NCBI RefSeq assembly: GCF_004912145.1
Contig: NZ_STGT01000001.1
Span: forward strand, 1,054,001 to 1,118,000
DNA: 64,000 bases
Direction of reading: 5' to 3'
DNA from: Peteryoungia rhizophila
GTDB taxonomy: Bacteria; Pseudomonadota; Alphaproteobacteria; Rhizobiales; Rhizobiaceae
Part shown: positions 1 through 9,570 of the stretch, one piece after another
Position numbering within the stretch: the stretch's first letter is position 1
How the letters are laid out: every line of letters starts with the position of its first letter
The notes under the pieces: generated by a model
Told to the model about the DNA's origin: nothing
Databases searched by the model: none
Seen by the model: the letters and a program-made list of their open reading frames with translations, nothing else
Translations under genes and position numbers: made by a program

Positions 1-180
1 CCGCTGCATATCCGCTTGCTGCCGGCCTGCGCCATCGGCGGGGCGATCTTCATGGTGCTCGCCGACATCGCCTCGCGGATCCTGGTTCCGCAGCAGGTTC
101 TGCCGATCGGCGTCGTGACGGCCCTCGTCGGCGTGCCGGTCTTCTCGATCATCCTCTATCGTTTCCAGCGTCCGACATGA
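1..180 (+). CDS. FecCD-type iron/siderophore ABC transporter permease, C-terminal end (partial)
   Basis: The left edge cuts this gene; 59 codons and the stop remain. The visible end is hydrophobic and reads through a segment containing GGAIFMVLADIASR and then QQVLPIGVVTALVGVPVF, which is the typical last part of FecCD/BtuC-type permeases (the helix before the conserved P-x-G-x-x-T-A-x-x-G-x-P-x-F motif). Such permeases form the membrane channel for ferric siderophores, haem or cobalamin. The stop codon overlaps the start of the ATPase gene (ATGA), so the two are translationally coupled. The substrate cannot be told from this fragment. Confidence 0.88.
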   Translation, partial: PLHIRLLPACAIGGAIFMVLADIASRILVPQQVLPIGVVTALVGVPVFSIILYRFQRPT

Positions 181-947
181 GCATCTCGGCCGACACCATC
201 ACCTGGAAGATTGGGTCGAAGACCATTCTCGACCAGGTGAGCTTTGCCACGCGCCCCGGCGAGATGCTCGGCCTGCTCGGTCCCAACGGGTCGGGCAAAA
301 CATCTCTCCTACGTCTCCTGGCGGGGCTGAAGCGTCCGCATGCGGGCGCGATCAGCCTCGACGGCCAGAACATCCAGTCGATTTCCCGCAAGACGATGGC
401 GCAACGTGTGGCATTCGTCGAACAGCATGCCACGACCAATGCCAATCTGCGGGTCGTCGATGTCGTCAAGCTCGGCCGCTTCCCGCATCGCTCGATGTTC
501 TCCGCCTGGACAAACGAAGACGAGGTGGCCGTCGACCAGGCGCTCGAGCGGGCCGGCATGGTGGCAAAACGTGATCATGCATGGCAGAGCCTTTCCGGCG
601 GCGAGCGGCAGCGGGCGCATATCGCCCGGGCGCTGGCGCAAGCCCCCAAGGAAATCATCCTCGATGAGCCGACCAACCATCTCGACGTGCAGCACCAGAT
701 CGCGCTTCTGTCGCTGATATCGGATCTGCCGCTCACCAGCGTGATCGCCCTGCACGACCTCAATCACGCGGCCATGTTCTGCGACCGGCTCATCGTGCTG
801 AAGGAAGGCCGGGTCGTCGCCTGCGGCACGCCAGAGGAGGTGCTCACGAAGCACCTGCTGCGCGAAATCTTCTCGATCGATGCGCATGTGGAGCCTTCAC
901 AGCTTCATGGCCGCCCGCTGATCCAGTTTACCCGGACCGCCCGCTAG
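177..947 (+). CDS. Iron/siderophore (FepC/FecE-type) ABC transporter ATP-binding protein
   Basis: A 256-residue ABC ATPase that energises the FecCD permease directly upstream; the start overlaps the permease stop (ATGA). Walker A GPNGSGKT is at residues 35-42, the signature LSGGERQR begins at residue 139, and Walker B ends in D163-E164 followed by PTNHLD, with the switch histidine in ALHDLNHA. The length and the PTNHLDVQHQ stretch match the FepC/FecE/HmuV group that imports ferric siderophores, haem or vitamin B12. The binding protein must lie outside the window, so the substrate is open. The downstream gene rsgA is separated by 164 bp and is probably a separate unit. Confidence 0.92.
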   Translation: MSISADTITWKIGSKTILDQVSFATRPGEMLGLLGPNGSGKTSLLRLLAGLKRPHAGAISLDGQNIQSISRKTMAQRVAFVEQHATTNANLRVVDVVKLGRFPHRSMFSAWTNEDEVAVDQALERAGMVAKRDHAWQSLSGGERQRAHIARALAQAPKEIILDEPTNHLDVQHQIALLSLISDLPLTSVIALHDLNHAAMFCDRLIVLKEGRVVACGTPEEVLTKHLLREIFSIDAHVEPSQLHGRPLIQFTRTAR

Positions 948-1111
948 CCCGACGACCGCGGCGCTGTGATCCGCTGCTGCGGCGCCTGCAATCTCAGGAG
1001 CCAATCGATTTTGCGCGTCAGCGGATACTTTCTGCGCTATGAGAAGCGTCAACGCCTCATCTCGACAGTGAAAGTGCCCATGGTCCGACGTTCTATTCTG
1101 GTGATCCGCCC

Positions 1112-2134
1112 TTGACCGGCCTCAATGACATCGCCGCCCTTTCACGGCTCGGCTTCGGGGCCTACTTCACCCAGCAAGTGACGGCTGACGAGGCCGATCT
1201 CCTGGTGCGCCGCATATCTTCCGTGCATCGCGATCGGCTGGAGGCGATCGACAACACCGGGCCCGTCGCAATCGAGCTCCCGCCCAACAGCAACACGGCC
1301 GATTTTGCCGTGGGCGACTGGGTGCTCGCCGCGCCCTATACCGGTCTCCTGGTAAGACGGCTCGATAGACAGACCGTGCTGCAGCGGCGCACCGAAGGCG
1401 CCTTCGGCCAGCAACTCGCCGCGGCCAATGTCGACACGCTGTTCATCGTCACGTCCTGCAACGCCGATTTCAACCCGGCCCGGCTCGAACGCTATCTGAT
1501 CATGGCGAATGAGGCGGGCACGCGGCCTGTCATCGTGCTGACCAAGGCCGATACTGTGGACGATGCAACTCCCTTTGCCGATGAGGCAAAGGCGCTGCAG
1601 CGCGATCTACCCGTCGTTATCGTCAATGCCCGCTCGCCAGATGCCATTGATCCCTTGATGCCGTGGTGCGGCCCCGGTCAAACCGTGGCTCTTGTCGGTT
1701 CCTCCGGCGTCGGCAAGTCGACGCTGGTGAACACACTCGCCGGGCACAGTGAGGAGACGGCGCAGAAGACTGGCGCGATCCGTGAGCATGATGCCAAGGG
1801 GCGGCACACGACGACGGCACGCTCCCTGCATGCGATTGCCAGCGGCGGCTGGGTGATTGATACGCCCGGCATTCGCACGCTCTATGTCAGCGACATCACC
1901 GACGGCATCGACACGCTGTTTGCCGAAATCACCGAGCTTGCGCCGCATTGCAAGTTTCGCGACTGCAGCCATTCCCACGAGAAAGGCTGTGCCGTGCAGG
2001 CCGCGATCAAGGAGGGCACGCTCGATGCCGAGAGGCTCGAGCGCTGGCGCCAGCTTCAGGCGGAGAACCGCGACCGCACCCCTGTCTACACTGGCCCCAA
2101 GGGCAACAAGACGCTGCGTAAGAAGAAGTATTGA
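1112..2134 (+). CDS. rsgA: Ribosome small subunit-dependent GTPase A
   Basis: RsgA (YjeQ) is a circularly permuted GTPase that helps late maturation of the 30S subunit. The 340 residues show an N-terminal OB-fold, then G4 LTKAD near residue 143, G1 GSSGVGKS near 194, G3 DTPGIR near 250, and a C-terminal zinc knuckle starting CKFRDC near 280 with a following H and C. G4 before G1 is the hallmark of the permuted order. The start used is TTG at 1112: I find no in-frame ATG or GTG close upstream, and the protein then has normal family length. The upstream 164 bp contain no other gene that I can support. Confidence 0.93.
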   Translation: MTGLNDIAALSRLGFGAYFTQQVTADEADLLVRRISSVHRDRLEAIDNTGPVAIELPPNSNTADFAVGDWVLAAPYTGLLVRRLDRQTVLQRRTEGAFGQQLAAANVDTLFIVTSCNADFNPARLERYLIMANEAGTRPVIVLTKADTVDDATPFADEAKALQRDLPVVIVNARSPDAIDPLMPWCGPGQTVALVGSSGVGKSTLVNTLAGHSEETAQKTGAIREHDAKGRHTTTARSLHAIASGGWVIDTPGIRTLYVSDITDGIDTLFAEITELAPHCKFRDCSHSHEKGCAVQAAIKEGTLDAERLERWRQLQAENRDRTPVYTGPKGNKTLRKKKY

Positions 2135-2285
2135 GCTTTCGGTCGCTTGTCCCTACATAGGGGATATTGGCGACGCCCTTCGCACGCGTCGCATCCGCTC
2201 GGCAATGACGAGCTCACCTTCCCCGTTCACCGCGACATCTAAGGCTTCGGCATCGTGCCGGGGCAGTTTCGAATTGGAGACCAGC

Positions 2286-2453
2286 ATGGCAGACGACACA
2301 ACCAGCACTGCTCCCGCAGCCGCCAAGGGCTATGAGCCCATTCCCTTTGCCAAGAAGCACCGCATCTCGGTCGAAGACGCCAAGGCGATCCTGGCCAAGC
2401 ACGGCAGCGACCGCAAGTCCGCCGACAAGGAAGGCCGTCGCGTCAGCCTCTGA
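2286..2453 (+). CDS. Small conserved-looking protein, 55 aa, function unknown
   Basis: The reading frame begins with ATG at 2286 after a good ribosome binding site (TTGGAGA, about 7 nt upstream) and ends at 2453. The product starts with a short Ala/Thr-rich linker and continues with a basic helix-forming part containing KKHRISVEDAKAILAKHG and then SADKEGRR. I do not recognise the family with certainty; small basic proteins of this sort are common in rhizobia. It is followed by a strong terminator, which supports a real transcript. The same frame is open further upstream (to 1857), but that part overlaps rsgA and has no start signal. Confidence 0.65.
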   Translation: MADDTTSTAPAAAKGYEPIPFAKKHRISVEDAKAILAKHGSDRKSADKEGRRVSL

Positions 2454-2506
2454 GCTAGACCCGGCCTTTTACCGCCACGCTCGCAGGAGCCAGTGCGACT
2501 TACAAG

Positions 2507-2543
2507 AAGCCCTTCCCCCGTTCGACGTGGGAAGGGCTTTTTT
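2507..2543. terminator. Bidirectional rho-independent terminator between the 55-aa gene and pheT
   Basis: The arms AAGCCCTTCCC and GGGAAGGGCTT pair perfectly, with a T run after the right arm on the plus strand and an A-rich left flank that gives Ts on the minus strand. It lies between two convergent genes (ends at 2453 and 2584), so it can serve both. Confidence 0.85.
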
Positions 2544-2583
2544 CGTGGACTTGTGCGCGGCAGAAGCGCTACCGCAAACAATG

Positions 2584-5007
2584 TTACGCGCGCAGGCTTC
2601 CGCCCGTCGACTTCTCGACATTGCCGACGATCTTCTTCGTCAGCGCGTCGAAATCTTCGTCTGTCAGGGTCTTGTCGGCCGGCTGGATCAACACTTCGAT
2701 CGCCACCGACTTCTTGCCTTCGCCGACGGAGGCGCCTTCGAAGATGTCGAAGACATTGACGCCTGATATCAGCTTGCGATCGGCGCTCGTCGCCGCCTTG
2801 ATGATCGCACCCGCTTCGACTGCCTTTTCGACGACGAAGGCGAAGTCGCGTTTGACCATCTGGAAGGGCGAAAGCTCCAGTGCCGGCTTGGTGCGGGTCG
2901 CCTTCTGCTTCGGCTCCGGCAGGGCATCGACATAGACCTCGAAGCCGCAGAGTGTGCCGGAGACGTCGAGTGCTTCCAGCGTCTTCGGATGGAATTCGCC
3001 GAAATAGCCGAGGGTCACCTTGGGGCCGGCCTTGATCGTGCCGGAGCGGCCCGGGTGATACCATTCGGGGCCGCCCTGCTCGATCTGCACATTGCCCGTG
3101 GAGATGCCGCAGGCTTCGAGAACGGCGAGCGCATCGGCCTTGGCGTCGAAGACATCGACCGACTTGCCGCCGCCCTTGGCCGCATTCGACCAGGAGCGGC
3201 CGGCACCTGCAAGCGATGCCGTGCCGCGGCGCACGCCGCCAGCCACACGACGCTGGCCTTCCGGCGTGTCGGCCTCATAGGTGCCAGAGACTTCGAAGAT
3301 CGCCACATCGCCAAAGCCGCGATCGGCATTGCGCTGGGCCGCCGTCAGCAGGCCAGGCAAAAGCGACGGACGCATGTCCGACATGTCCGCGGCAATCGGA
3401 TTGACCAGCTTCAGCTTTTCGCTGCCGCCGCCGAAGAGCGTGGCGTGCTCGGCCGGGATGAAGGACCAGGTGACGGCTTCCAGCATGCCGCGCGAGGCGA
3501 GCGCCCGGCGCGCCGTGCGGGTGCGGATCTGCAGCGTCGTCAGGATCTTGCCATTGACCGAACCGGTCGGCGGCAGCGGTTCCGGCTTGATCTTGTCAAC
3601 GCCGTGCATGCGCATGACTTCTTCGACCAGATCCGCTTTGCCATCGACGTCAGGGCGCCAGGAGGGCACGGAGACCTTGGCTGCCTTGTCGTCGCCCGAG
3701 AGGACTTCGAAGCCGAGTGCCGTCAAGATCTGGCGCGACTCGTCATTGGAGACGGTGAGGCCTGTCAGGCGTTTCACTTCCGCATAGGGGAAGTCGACGA
3801 CCTTTTTCTGATGGCCCTTGTAGCCCTCGACCTTGGCTGCTGCTGCCGAACCGCCGCACATGTCGAGCACCAGCTCGGTGGTGCGCTCCAGGCCCGGCAC
3901 CATGTATTCCGGATCGACGCCGCGTTCGAAGCGATAGCGGGCATCGGTGATGATGCCATGGGCACGGCCGGTCTTGGCGATGTTGATCGGATCCCAAAGG
4001 GCGGATTCGATCAGGACGTTGACGGTGTTCTCGTCGCAACCCGAATGCTCGCCGCCCATGATGCCGCCGATGGATTCCGGACCGTTTTCATCGGCGATGA
4101 CGACATTGTTCGGGTTCAGCTTATAGGTGCGGGTGTCGAGCGCGAGGATCTCCTCGCCGTCCTTCGCCCGGCGCACGGTAAGCGCGCCCTTGACCTTGTC
4201 GGCATCAAAGACATGCATCGGTCGACCCTGGTCGAAGGTCATGTAGTTGGTGACGTCGACCAGCGCGGAGATCGGACGAAGGCCGATCGAAAGCAACCGC
4301 TGCTGCATCCATTTCGGGCTCGGGCCGTTCTTGACGCCGCGCACGAGGCGATAGGCGAAGCCGGGGCAGAGATGATCTTCCAGTTCGAGCTTCACCTCGA
4401 CCGGCGTCTCACCCTCGACCTTGAAAATAGGTGCCGTCGGGGCCTTGAGCGTGCCGAGACCGGAGGCTGCGAGATCACGGGCGATGCCGAAGACCGAGGT
4501 GCAGTCCGGACGGTTCGGCGTCAGGTTGATCTCGATGACCGGGTCGTCGAGACCGGCATAAGAGGCAAACGAGGTGCCGACCGGCGCATCATCGGGAAGA
4601 TCAATGATGCCGTTGTGGTCGTCGGATATGTTGAGCTCCTTTTCGGAGCACATCATGCCATGGCTCTCGACGCCGCGGATCTTGCCGACGGAGAGCGTGA
4701 CATCGATACCGGGCACATAGGTGCCCGGACGCGCGAGCGCGCCGATCATGCCGGCGCGCGCATTCGGCGCACCGCAGACGATCTGCACCGGCTTGCCGTC
4801 ACCGGCATCCACCGAGAGCACCTTCAGACGATCGGCCTCGGGATGCTTTTCCGCCGTCAGGATTCTGGCGATGACGAAGGGCTTGTAGGCCGCCTTGTCA
4901 TCAACATCCTCGACCTCAAGGCCGATCGCGGTCAGCCGCTCGCAGATTTCCTCGAGCGAGGCCTCGGTTTCCAGGTGATCCTTCAGCCAGGAGAGTGTGA
5001 ATTTCAT
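2584..5007 (-). CDS. pheT: Phenylalanine--tRNA ligase beta subunit
   Basis: The beta subunit of the alpha2-beta2 phenylalanyl-tRNA synthetase, 807 residues, normal for bacteria. It starts [14 protein letters not shown], followed by an EMAP-like tRNA-binding domain (about residues 40-150), the B3/4 editing region, the B5 domain, the catalytic-like core and a C-terminal anticodon-binding FDX-ACB domain (about 710-806). I chose ATG at 5007 because it restores the universal N-terminus; the frame is open further upstream but that part overlaps the DUF2442 gene out of frame. The start overlaps the stop of that gene by 4 bp (5004-5007), so pheS, the DUF2442 gene and pheT probably form one transcript. 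It ends at the shared terminator near 2507-2543. Confidence 0.97.
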   Translation of the reverse strand: MKFTLSWLKDHLETEASLEEICERLTAIGLEVEDVDDKAAYKPFVIARILTAEKHPEADRLKVLSVDAGDGKPVQIVCGAPNARAGMIGALARPGTYVPGIDVTLSVGKIRGVESHGMMCSEKELNISDDHNGIIDLPDDAPVGTSFASYAGLDDPVIEINLTPNRPDCTSVFGIARDLAASGLGTLKAPTAPIFKVEGETPVEVKLELEDHLCPGFAYRLVRGVKNGPSPKWMQQRLLSIGLRPISALVDVTNYMTFDQGRPMHVFDADKVKGALTVRRAKDGEEILALDTRTYKLNPNNVVIADENGPESIGGIMGGEHSGCDENTVNVLIESALWDPINIAKTGRAHGIITDARYRFERGVDPEYMVPGLERTTELVLDMCGGSAAAAKVEGYKGHQKKVVDFPYAEVKRLTGLTVSNDESRQILTALGFEVLSGDDKAAKVSVPSWRPDVDGKADLVEEVMRMHGVDKIKPEPLPPTGSVNGKILTTLQIRTRTARRALASRGMLEAVTWSFIPAEHATLFGGGSEKLKLVNPIAADMSDMRPSLLPGLLTAAQRNADRGFGDVAIFEVSGTYEADTPEGQRRVAGGVRRGTASLAGAGRSWSNAAKGGGKSVDVFDAKADALAVLEACGISTGNVQIEQGGPEWYHPGRSGTIKAGPKVTLGYFGEFHPKTLEALDVSGTLCGFEVYVDALPEPKQKATRTKPALELSPFQMVKRDFAFVVEKAVEAGAIIKAATSADRKLISGVNVFDIFEGASVGEGKKSVAIEVLIQPADKTLTDEDFDALTKKIVGNVEKSTGGSLRA

Positions 5008-5315
5008 TGTCTGGTTCCCATCTGCATCTTGCCCGAAGCGTCCAGCGGTCGCGCGCCTGACGCCTGTCTTCCGAGGAGCATGCTGACCACCGTCACATCG
5101 AGATCGATATCGGGCCAGTGAATGCTCGACGGCATGAATTCCACGTTGTTCCGCTCCACCGGCATCGCCTCCTGAAGGGGCGGGTACCACCAGACCGGGA
5201 CGCTGACGATACGACCGTCCGTCAGTTCCACATGCAGCAGGTCGTCATCGCAAAGCAGATCGACCGGGCGCATGTTGTCGAGATGTTCAATCACGTCACA
5301 TTTGCCTTCATTCAC
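5004..5315 (-). CDS. DUF2442 family protein inserted in the pheS-pheT operon
   Basis: A 103-residue protein with the DUF2442 pattern: a segment [19 protein letters not shown] early in the chain and a later [14 protein letters not shown]. The family is small and poorly understood; some members sit beside DUF4160 proteins in toxin-antitoxin-like pairs. No DUF4160 partner is present here. The gene lies between pheS (63 bp away) and pheT, and its stop overlaps the pheT start by 4 bp, so it should be co-translated with pheT. The C-terminal tail (after LLGRQASG) is longer than the family core. A direct role in phenylalanine tRNA charging is not implied by the sequence. Confidence 0.85.
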   Translation of the reverse strand: MNEGKCDVIEHLDNMRPVDLLCDDDLLHVELTDGRIVSVPVWWYPPLQEAMPVERNNVEFMPSSIHWPDIDLDVTVVSMLLGRQASGARPLDASGKMQMGTRQ

Positions 5316-5378
5316 ACGGATGGGGCAGCCTCCAACTGCCCCTCCATCTGGCCGTCACGGCAGCCAGTTATTCGCAGA

Positions 5379-6464
5379 TCAGCTGCTCAGACCGCCGAAC
5401 AGCGTCGGCACATCGAGCGGGCGGAAGCCGTAATGGCTCATCCAGCGGACATCGGCATTGAAGAAGTCGCGCAGGTCCGGCATGCCGTATTTCAGCATGG
5501 CGATGCGGTCGAGGCCCATGCCCCAGGCGAAGCCCTGGTATTCGTCCGGATCGAGACCGCCAGCGCGCAGAACGTTGGGGTGAACCATGCCGCAGCCGAG
5601 GATTTCCATCCAGTCGGTGCCTTCGCCGAACTTGACGATCGGGCCAGACGAACGGTCGCACTGGATATCGACTTCGAAGCTCGGCTCGGTGAAGGGGAAG
5701 AAGGACGGGCGGAAGCGCATGGTGACGCTGTCGACCTCGAAGAAGGCCTTGCAGAACTCTTCCAGGATCCAGCGCATGTTCGCGACATTGGCGGTCTTAT
5801 CGATGACGAGACCTTCGACCTGGTGGAACATCGGCGAATGGGTCGCATCACTGTCCTGGCGATAGGTCTTGCCGGGAATGACGATGCGGATCGGCGGCTT
5901 CTGGGCCTCCATGGTGCGCACCTGCACCGGCGAGGTGTGCGTGCGCAGCACCTTGCGCTCACCGTTCTCGTCGGGTGAGAGAAAGAAGGTGTCATGCATC
6001 TCGCGGGCCGGGTGGCCCTCGGGGAAGTTCAGCGCCGTGAAGTTGTAATAATCGGTCTCGATATCTGGACCTTCGGCGATCGAGAAACCCATGTCGGCGA
6101 AGATCGCGGTGATCTCATCGACGATCTGGCTGATCGGGTGGATGCGGCCGCGCTCGGCCGGCGAGGAGCGGACGGGCAGCGAGACATCCAGCGTCTCGGC
6201 CTTCAGGCGGGCATTGATCGCCGCATCCTTCAGCGCCGTCTTGCGGGTCGTGATCTCTTCCGTCACCTCGCTCTTCAGTGCGTTGATCGCGGCACCGCGC
6301 GTCTGGCGCTCTTCCGGCGACATCGCGCCCAGCGTCTTCAGCAATTCCGAGACCGAACCCTTCTTGCCGAGGGCCGCCACGCGCACCGCTTCGATCGCGG
6401 CCTCGTCATGGGCTGCGGCGATCTCCGCCAGAAGCTGTGCCTTCAAAACGTCTAGTTCAACCAT
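5379..6464 (-). CDS. pheS: Phenylalanine--tRNA ligase alpha subunit
   Basis: The catalytic alpha subunit, 361 residues. The N-terminal third is a helical coiled coil that binds tRNA, followed by the class II synthetase core: motif 2 is visible as [13 protein letters not shown] and motif 3 as [10 protein letters not shown] near residue 310, with the [10 protein letters not shown] stretch that closes the active site. It is the first synthetase gene on the minus strand, followed by the DUF2442 gene and pheT. Its start overlaps the end of the kinase-like gene by 8 bp, which suggests that the kinase-like gene is transcribed into pheS. Confidence 0.97.
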   Translation of the reverse strand: MVELDVLKAQLLAEIAAAHDEAAIEAVRVAALGKKGSVSELLKTLGAMSPEERQTRGAAINALKSEVTEEITTRKTALKDAAINARLKAETLDVSLPVRSSPAERGRIHPISQIVDEITAIFADMGFSIAEGPDIETDYYNFTALNFPEGHPAREMHDTFFLSPDENGERKVLRTHTSPVQVRTMEAQKPPIRIVIPGKTYRQDSDATHSPMFHQVEGLVIDKTANVANMRWILEEFCKAFFEVDSVTMRFRPSFFPFTEPSFEVDIQCDRSSGPIVKFGEGTDWMEILGCGMVHPNVLRAGGLDPDEYQGFAWGMGLDRIAMLKYGMPDLRDFFNADVRWMSHYGFRPLDVPTLFGGLSS

Positions 6465-7332
6465 CTTGTCCTGCCTTGGCGGTGTTCGAGCTCTCCGTCC
6501 TGTCGAGCGGGGCCTTCATCAGAAATTCCGTTGCCATGATAAAGCGTCGCAGATCACTACCCATGTGCACGCGGCCGATCAACCGTACGAGCGGCAAAAT
6601 TCGGCCGGCGAGCGTTGTCAGCGCGTGCAATTCGCGATGGGCTGCTTCCGAGACGTGGCGCGACCAGGCTTCGAGCGCCGCCGGACAGGTTTCATCCGGC
6701 CGGATTGACGCTGTGGTGACCACGAGAAAATACAAGAAGATGTCCCGGGCCTGGGCCATTTCGAGCGGCATGACCGAGGCGGGATCCTCCTCGAAATCCA
6801 TGAAGCCCACCTCGCCGTCGCGCAGAAAGAAGTCGCGGACATGCGGGCGGCCATGGCTGAGGCCGGCGGCATGAACGCGGCCGAGGGCTTCAGCCGCCTG
6901 TACCAAAAACGCGTCATGGGCCTCGGGGTCCGCAACCCGCAGATCTCTCAGCCGCGACGCGAGCGTCTGGCCCACATCCTCCATCACCATCGCCGTCTTC
7001 GACTGGTAGGCGATCGCAGGCACAGCAAAACCCGCCGCGGCAAAGGCGCGCATGCGCGAGATCTCGCGCGTTTGCATCGCCTCGGGTGAAAGCTGCGGCG
7101 AGGGCCTCAGATGCGGCACGGACAGAAGCCTGGCGGCGAGCCCCTGGAATGAAACAAAACGGGGCAGCATCTTCACGCCCTGGCGTTTGATCCAAAGGCA
7201 GCGTTGCGGAAGTTCGAGTCGTTGTACCCGCTCGTCGCTTCCGACAAGCACGCGTAAGACTTCAGCGATTTCATTGTCCGCGAGTTCGATCCCGCCTTTC
7301 GGCGCACCGAACCCATCCCCTAAATGATCCAT
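6457..7332 (-). CDS. Protein kinase-fold (InaA/lipopolysaccharide kinase-like) protein upstream of pheS
   Basis: A 291-residue protein with a degenerate kinase fold: an N-lobe with WIKRQGVK, a hinge-like TAMVMEDVG, a catalytic loop HGRPHVRD (compare HGDLHPGN in small kinases) and MDFEED in place of DFG. This resembles the InaA/BUD32-type phosphotransferases; the substrate is unknown. I set the start at ATG 7332, because the longer frame to 7410 would have to be translated across the rplT terminator hairpin (7363-7394). The end overlaps pheS by 8 bp. Whether it is catalytically active is uncertain, because the loop lacks the usual aspartate directly after HG. Confidence 0.82.
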   Translation of the reverse strand: MDHLGDGFGAPKGGIELADNEIAEVLRVLVGSDERVQRLELPQRCLWIKRQGVKMLPRFVSFQGLAARLLSVPHLRPSPQLSPEAMQTREISRMRAFAAAGFAVPAIAYQSKTAMVMEDVGQTLASRLRDLRVADPEAHDAFLVQAAEALGRVHAAGLSHGRPHVRDFFLRDGEVGFMDFEEDPASVMPLEMAQARDIFLYFLVVTTASIRPDETCPAALEAWSRHVSEAAHRELHALTTLAGRILPLVRLIGRVHMGSDLRRFIMATEFLMKAPLDRTESSNTAKAGQDG

Positions 7333-7362
7333 GGCCAATCCGTACCGCCACTGCGGCAAACG

Positions 7363-7394
7363 AAAAACCCGCGCTGGATGTCCAGCGCGGGTTT
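7363..7394 (-). terminator. Terminator of the rpmI-rplT operon
   Basis: Perfect 14-bp stem, arms AAACCCGCGCTGGA and TCCAGCGCGGGTTT with a 2-nt loop, followed on the minus strand by TTTTTCG. It lies 37 nt after the rplT stop. It also decides the start of the next gene, whose open frame runs through it. Confidence 0.9.
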
Positions 7395-7430
7395 CCCAAT
7401 CCATATGCATCGAAGCTTGGGAGCGCTGGC

Positions 7431-7835
7431 TTACTTGACCACGCTTTCAAACTCGTTGGTCGTGCCGGCATCCTTGAGATAGGCGAGCGACTTCTTCGAA
7501 GCGTCTACGAGCTTGGCGAAAGCAGCCGGCTCATGAATGGCGAGGTCGGAGAGGACCTTACGGTCGACTTCGATGCCAGCCTTGTTCAGGCCGTCGATGA
7601 AGCGGCCGTAGCTCAGGCCGAATTCGCGGACTGCAGCGTTGATACGCTGGATCCACAGAGCGCGGAAATTGCGCTTGTTGTTCTTGCGGTCGCGGTAAGC
7701 AAACTGCTTCGAACGATCGACGGCAGCCTTGGCGGCCCGGATCGTGTTCTTGCGGCGGCCGTAGAAGCCCTTGGCCTGCTTGAATACCTTGTTGTGCTTG
7801 GCGCGGGAAGTTACGCCACGTTTTACGCGTGCCAT
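7431..7835 (-). CDS. rplT: 50S ribosomal protein L20
   Basis: A 134-residue protein beginning [30 protein letters not shown], the conserved basic N-terminal extension of L20 that binds 23S rRNA early in 50S assembly. The length is somewhat above the usual 117-120 because of a C-terminal tail, as is common in alphaproteobacteria. It lies 37 bp after rpmI on the same strand and is followed by a strong terminator. In other bacteria L20 represses its own operon by binding the leader; infC is not in this transcript (it is 3.6 kb upstream), so such control would act on rpmI-rplT only. Confidence 0.98.
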   Translation of the reverse strand: MARVKRGVTSRAKHNKVFKQAKGFYGRRKNTIRAAKAAVDRSKQFAYRDRKNNKRNFRALWIQRINAAVREFGLSYGRFIDGLNKAGIEVDRKVLSDLAIHEPAAFAKLVDASKKSLAYLKDAGTTNEFESVVK

Positions 7836-7872
7836 GTCATGATCTCCTTAATTGTCCAACAGCGATCGGGTC

Positions 7873-8076
7873 TCAGAGACCGTTCGGCAGGTAGTTCTTG
7901 ATGACCTTCTTGCCGTCAGGTTCAGCCAGAACCATCGTGCCGCGGGCATCGCGAATGAACTTGTTGGACCGCTTGATCATGCCGTGACGCTTGCCAGCAG
8001 CGGCCGCGAGGACCTTGCCGGAAGCCGTGATCTTGAACCGCTTTTTCGCGGAGGATTTCGTCTTCATCTTGGGCAT
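7873..8076 (-). CDS. rpmI: 50S ribosomal protein L35
   Basis: A 67-residue basic protein, [21 protein letters not shown], typical L35. ATG at 8076 is preceded by GGAG at a good distance (AATGGAGTAGCAAAA), so I reject the longer frame to 8130. It is the first gene of the rpmI-rplT pair. The 170 bp upstream, before the histidine kinase stop, should hold the promoter and any leader; no individual element is clear to me. Confidence 0.97.
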   Translation of the reverse strand: MPKMKTKSSAKKRFKITASGKVLAAAAGKRHGMIKRSNKFIRDARGTMVLAEPDGKKVIKNYLPNGL

Positions 8077-8247
8077 TTTGCTACTCCATTGTTCTTGTAT
8101 CGAAACAGGCTGACGAATGCCCGTTTTCAAGCATAAAGAACGGCCACGGCATGCCCTGCCGGACCGTTCGGACGGGCGCTTATAACCGCAGACCCGGGAA
8201 AGCGCAACGGGTGACGGCGGGAATCTTCTGAAAGGCCCGAAAACGGC

Positions 8248-9570
8248 TCAGGGTCGGGCGGGGAGAAACAGGCCGACCTTCAGCCCGCCCCGCTCGGAAC
8301 GACCAAACATGATGCGTCCACCATAAGCGGCCAGAACGTCGGTGCTGATCGCAAGGCCGAGCCCCGTGCCCTCGTCCTCGGCCAGATGCACGCCACGTCG
8401 GGCGATGGCGACCAGATCCTCGTCGTCGACGCCAGGTCCGTCATCCTCGACGTCGAGACGGATGAATGCGCCGTCGCGCTCTGCAGACACGGAGATCACC
8501 GTACGGGCATAACGTGTCGCGTTGTCCAGAACGTTTCCGAGAGCTTCCGCGAGGTCGGCCGGATCCATGTCCGCCGTCAGCCCCTCGTCGATCCCGATCT
8601 GCCAGGTCACGCCGCGCGCGGCAGTCACAGGCGCCAGAACAGATACCAGCTTGCCGGTGAGCGAAGCGAGGCCCGTCTGGGCCATCTGCTCTACGCCGAG
8701 CCGCGCTGATTGCAGCTGCCTGTCGGCACGCTGGCGGATCAGGTCGACCTGCTGTCGGATCATGCTCCGCTCCCGATCCGGAAGATTGTCGGCGAGCTGC
8801 AACAGAACCGTCAGCGGCGTCTTCAGCCCATGCGCGAGGTCGCTCGCCCGGGCGCGGGCCCGCTCGATCGCGGTCTCGCGCTCCCGAAGCAGGCCGTTCA
8901 ACTCGCCCACCAGCGGGCGCAATTCCGTCGGTCCGGCGTCGGGCAACTGGTCGGTTCGACCGGAGCGGACGAGCGCCAATCCATCCTGCAACCGAGACAG
9001 CGGCGCCAACCCGATCCCGACTTGAAGGAAGGCCGCGGCCAGAAGAACCGCCGCCGTCAACACCAGCATGATCGTCATCGCGCCGTGGTATTCCGAGATC
9101 GCGTCGTCCATGACCTTGCGATCGAAACCGGCAAGCAGGGTCAGCGGCCGGTTCCCCTCCGGCGTTTCGAGGACGAGATCGCGCAGCTGGACCAGGATCA
9201 GGGCGCCATCCGGTCCTTGTCCCTCCCGGAAGCCGTAGGGGCCTGCCTGCAGCGCGTCGGCGGCGAGTTCGACATCCCAGAGGGAGCGTGAACGGAATCT
9301 CAGGTCGTTTTCACCCACCACCTGCCAATAGAGCCCGCTCCCCGGAAGCTCGAAACGCGGATCGCCCGGCTCGTCGGTCATGCGGGCCCTGCCGCCGCTA
9401 AACTCGACGCCGGCTGCCAACTGGTCGATGATGGCCGACATGTCGGCGCGGTAGCGGTCAGCGACGTAGTTGGAAAAGATGCGGCTGAGGCCGGATGCGA
9501 CCAGAAGCAGAATGAAGGCGATCGCCAGGACGGCTCCGACGAGCAGACGCAGGCGGAGGGACTGGGTCAT
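8248..9570 (-). CDS. Sensor histidine kinase, PhoQ/FeuQ-like
   Basis: A 440-residue membrane kinase: first membrane helix about residues 10-28, a periplasmic sensing domain of roughly 130 residues, a second helix near 165-190, a HAMP-like linker, the H box SDLAHGLKTPL with phospho-accepting histidine 247, and a C-terminal ATPase with N box (NVLDNATRYA), DDGPGVDD and GTGLGLAIS. The LAHGLKTPL form is seen in PhoQ and in the rhizobial FeuQ. Its ATG overlaps the regulator stop by 4 bp. The periplasmic face probably senses a cation or envelope signal, in keeping with the acidic secreted proteins encoded upstream, but this is inference. Confidence 0.9.
   Translation of the reverse strand: MTQSLRLRLLVGAVLAIAFILLLVASGLSRIFSNYVADRYRADMSAIIDQLAAGVEFSGGRARMTDEPGDPRFELPGSGLYWQVVGENDLRFRSRSLWDVELAADALQAGPYGFREGQGPDGALILVQLRDLVLETPEGNRPLTLLAGFDRKVMDDAISEYHGAMTIMLVLTAAVLLAAAFLQVGIGLAPLSRLQDGLALVRSGRTDQLPDAGPTELRPLVGELNGLLRERETAIERARARASDLAHGLKTPLTVLLQLADNLPDRERSMIRQQVDLIRQRADRQLQSARLGVEQMAQTGLASLTGKLVSVLAPVTAARGVTWQIGIDEGLTADMDPADLAEALGNVLDNATRYARTVISVSAERDGAFIRLDVEDDGPGVDDEDLVAIARRGVHLAEDEGTGLGLAISTDVLAAYGGRIMFGRSERGGLKVGLFLPARP

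Noticed and set aside
2989..5121. A 710-aa plus-strand frame antisense to pheT
   Set aside because: It is exactly opposite a complete, universally conserved pheT; long antisense frames are expected at high GC.
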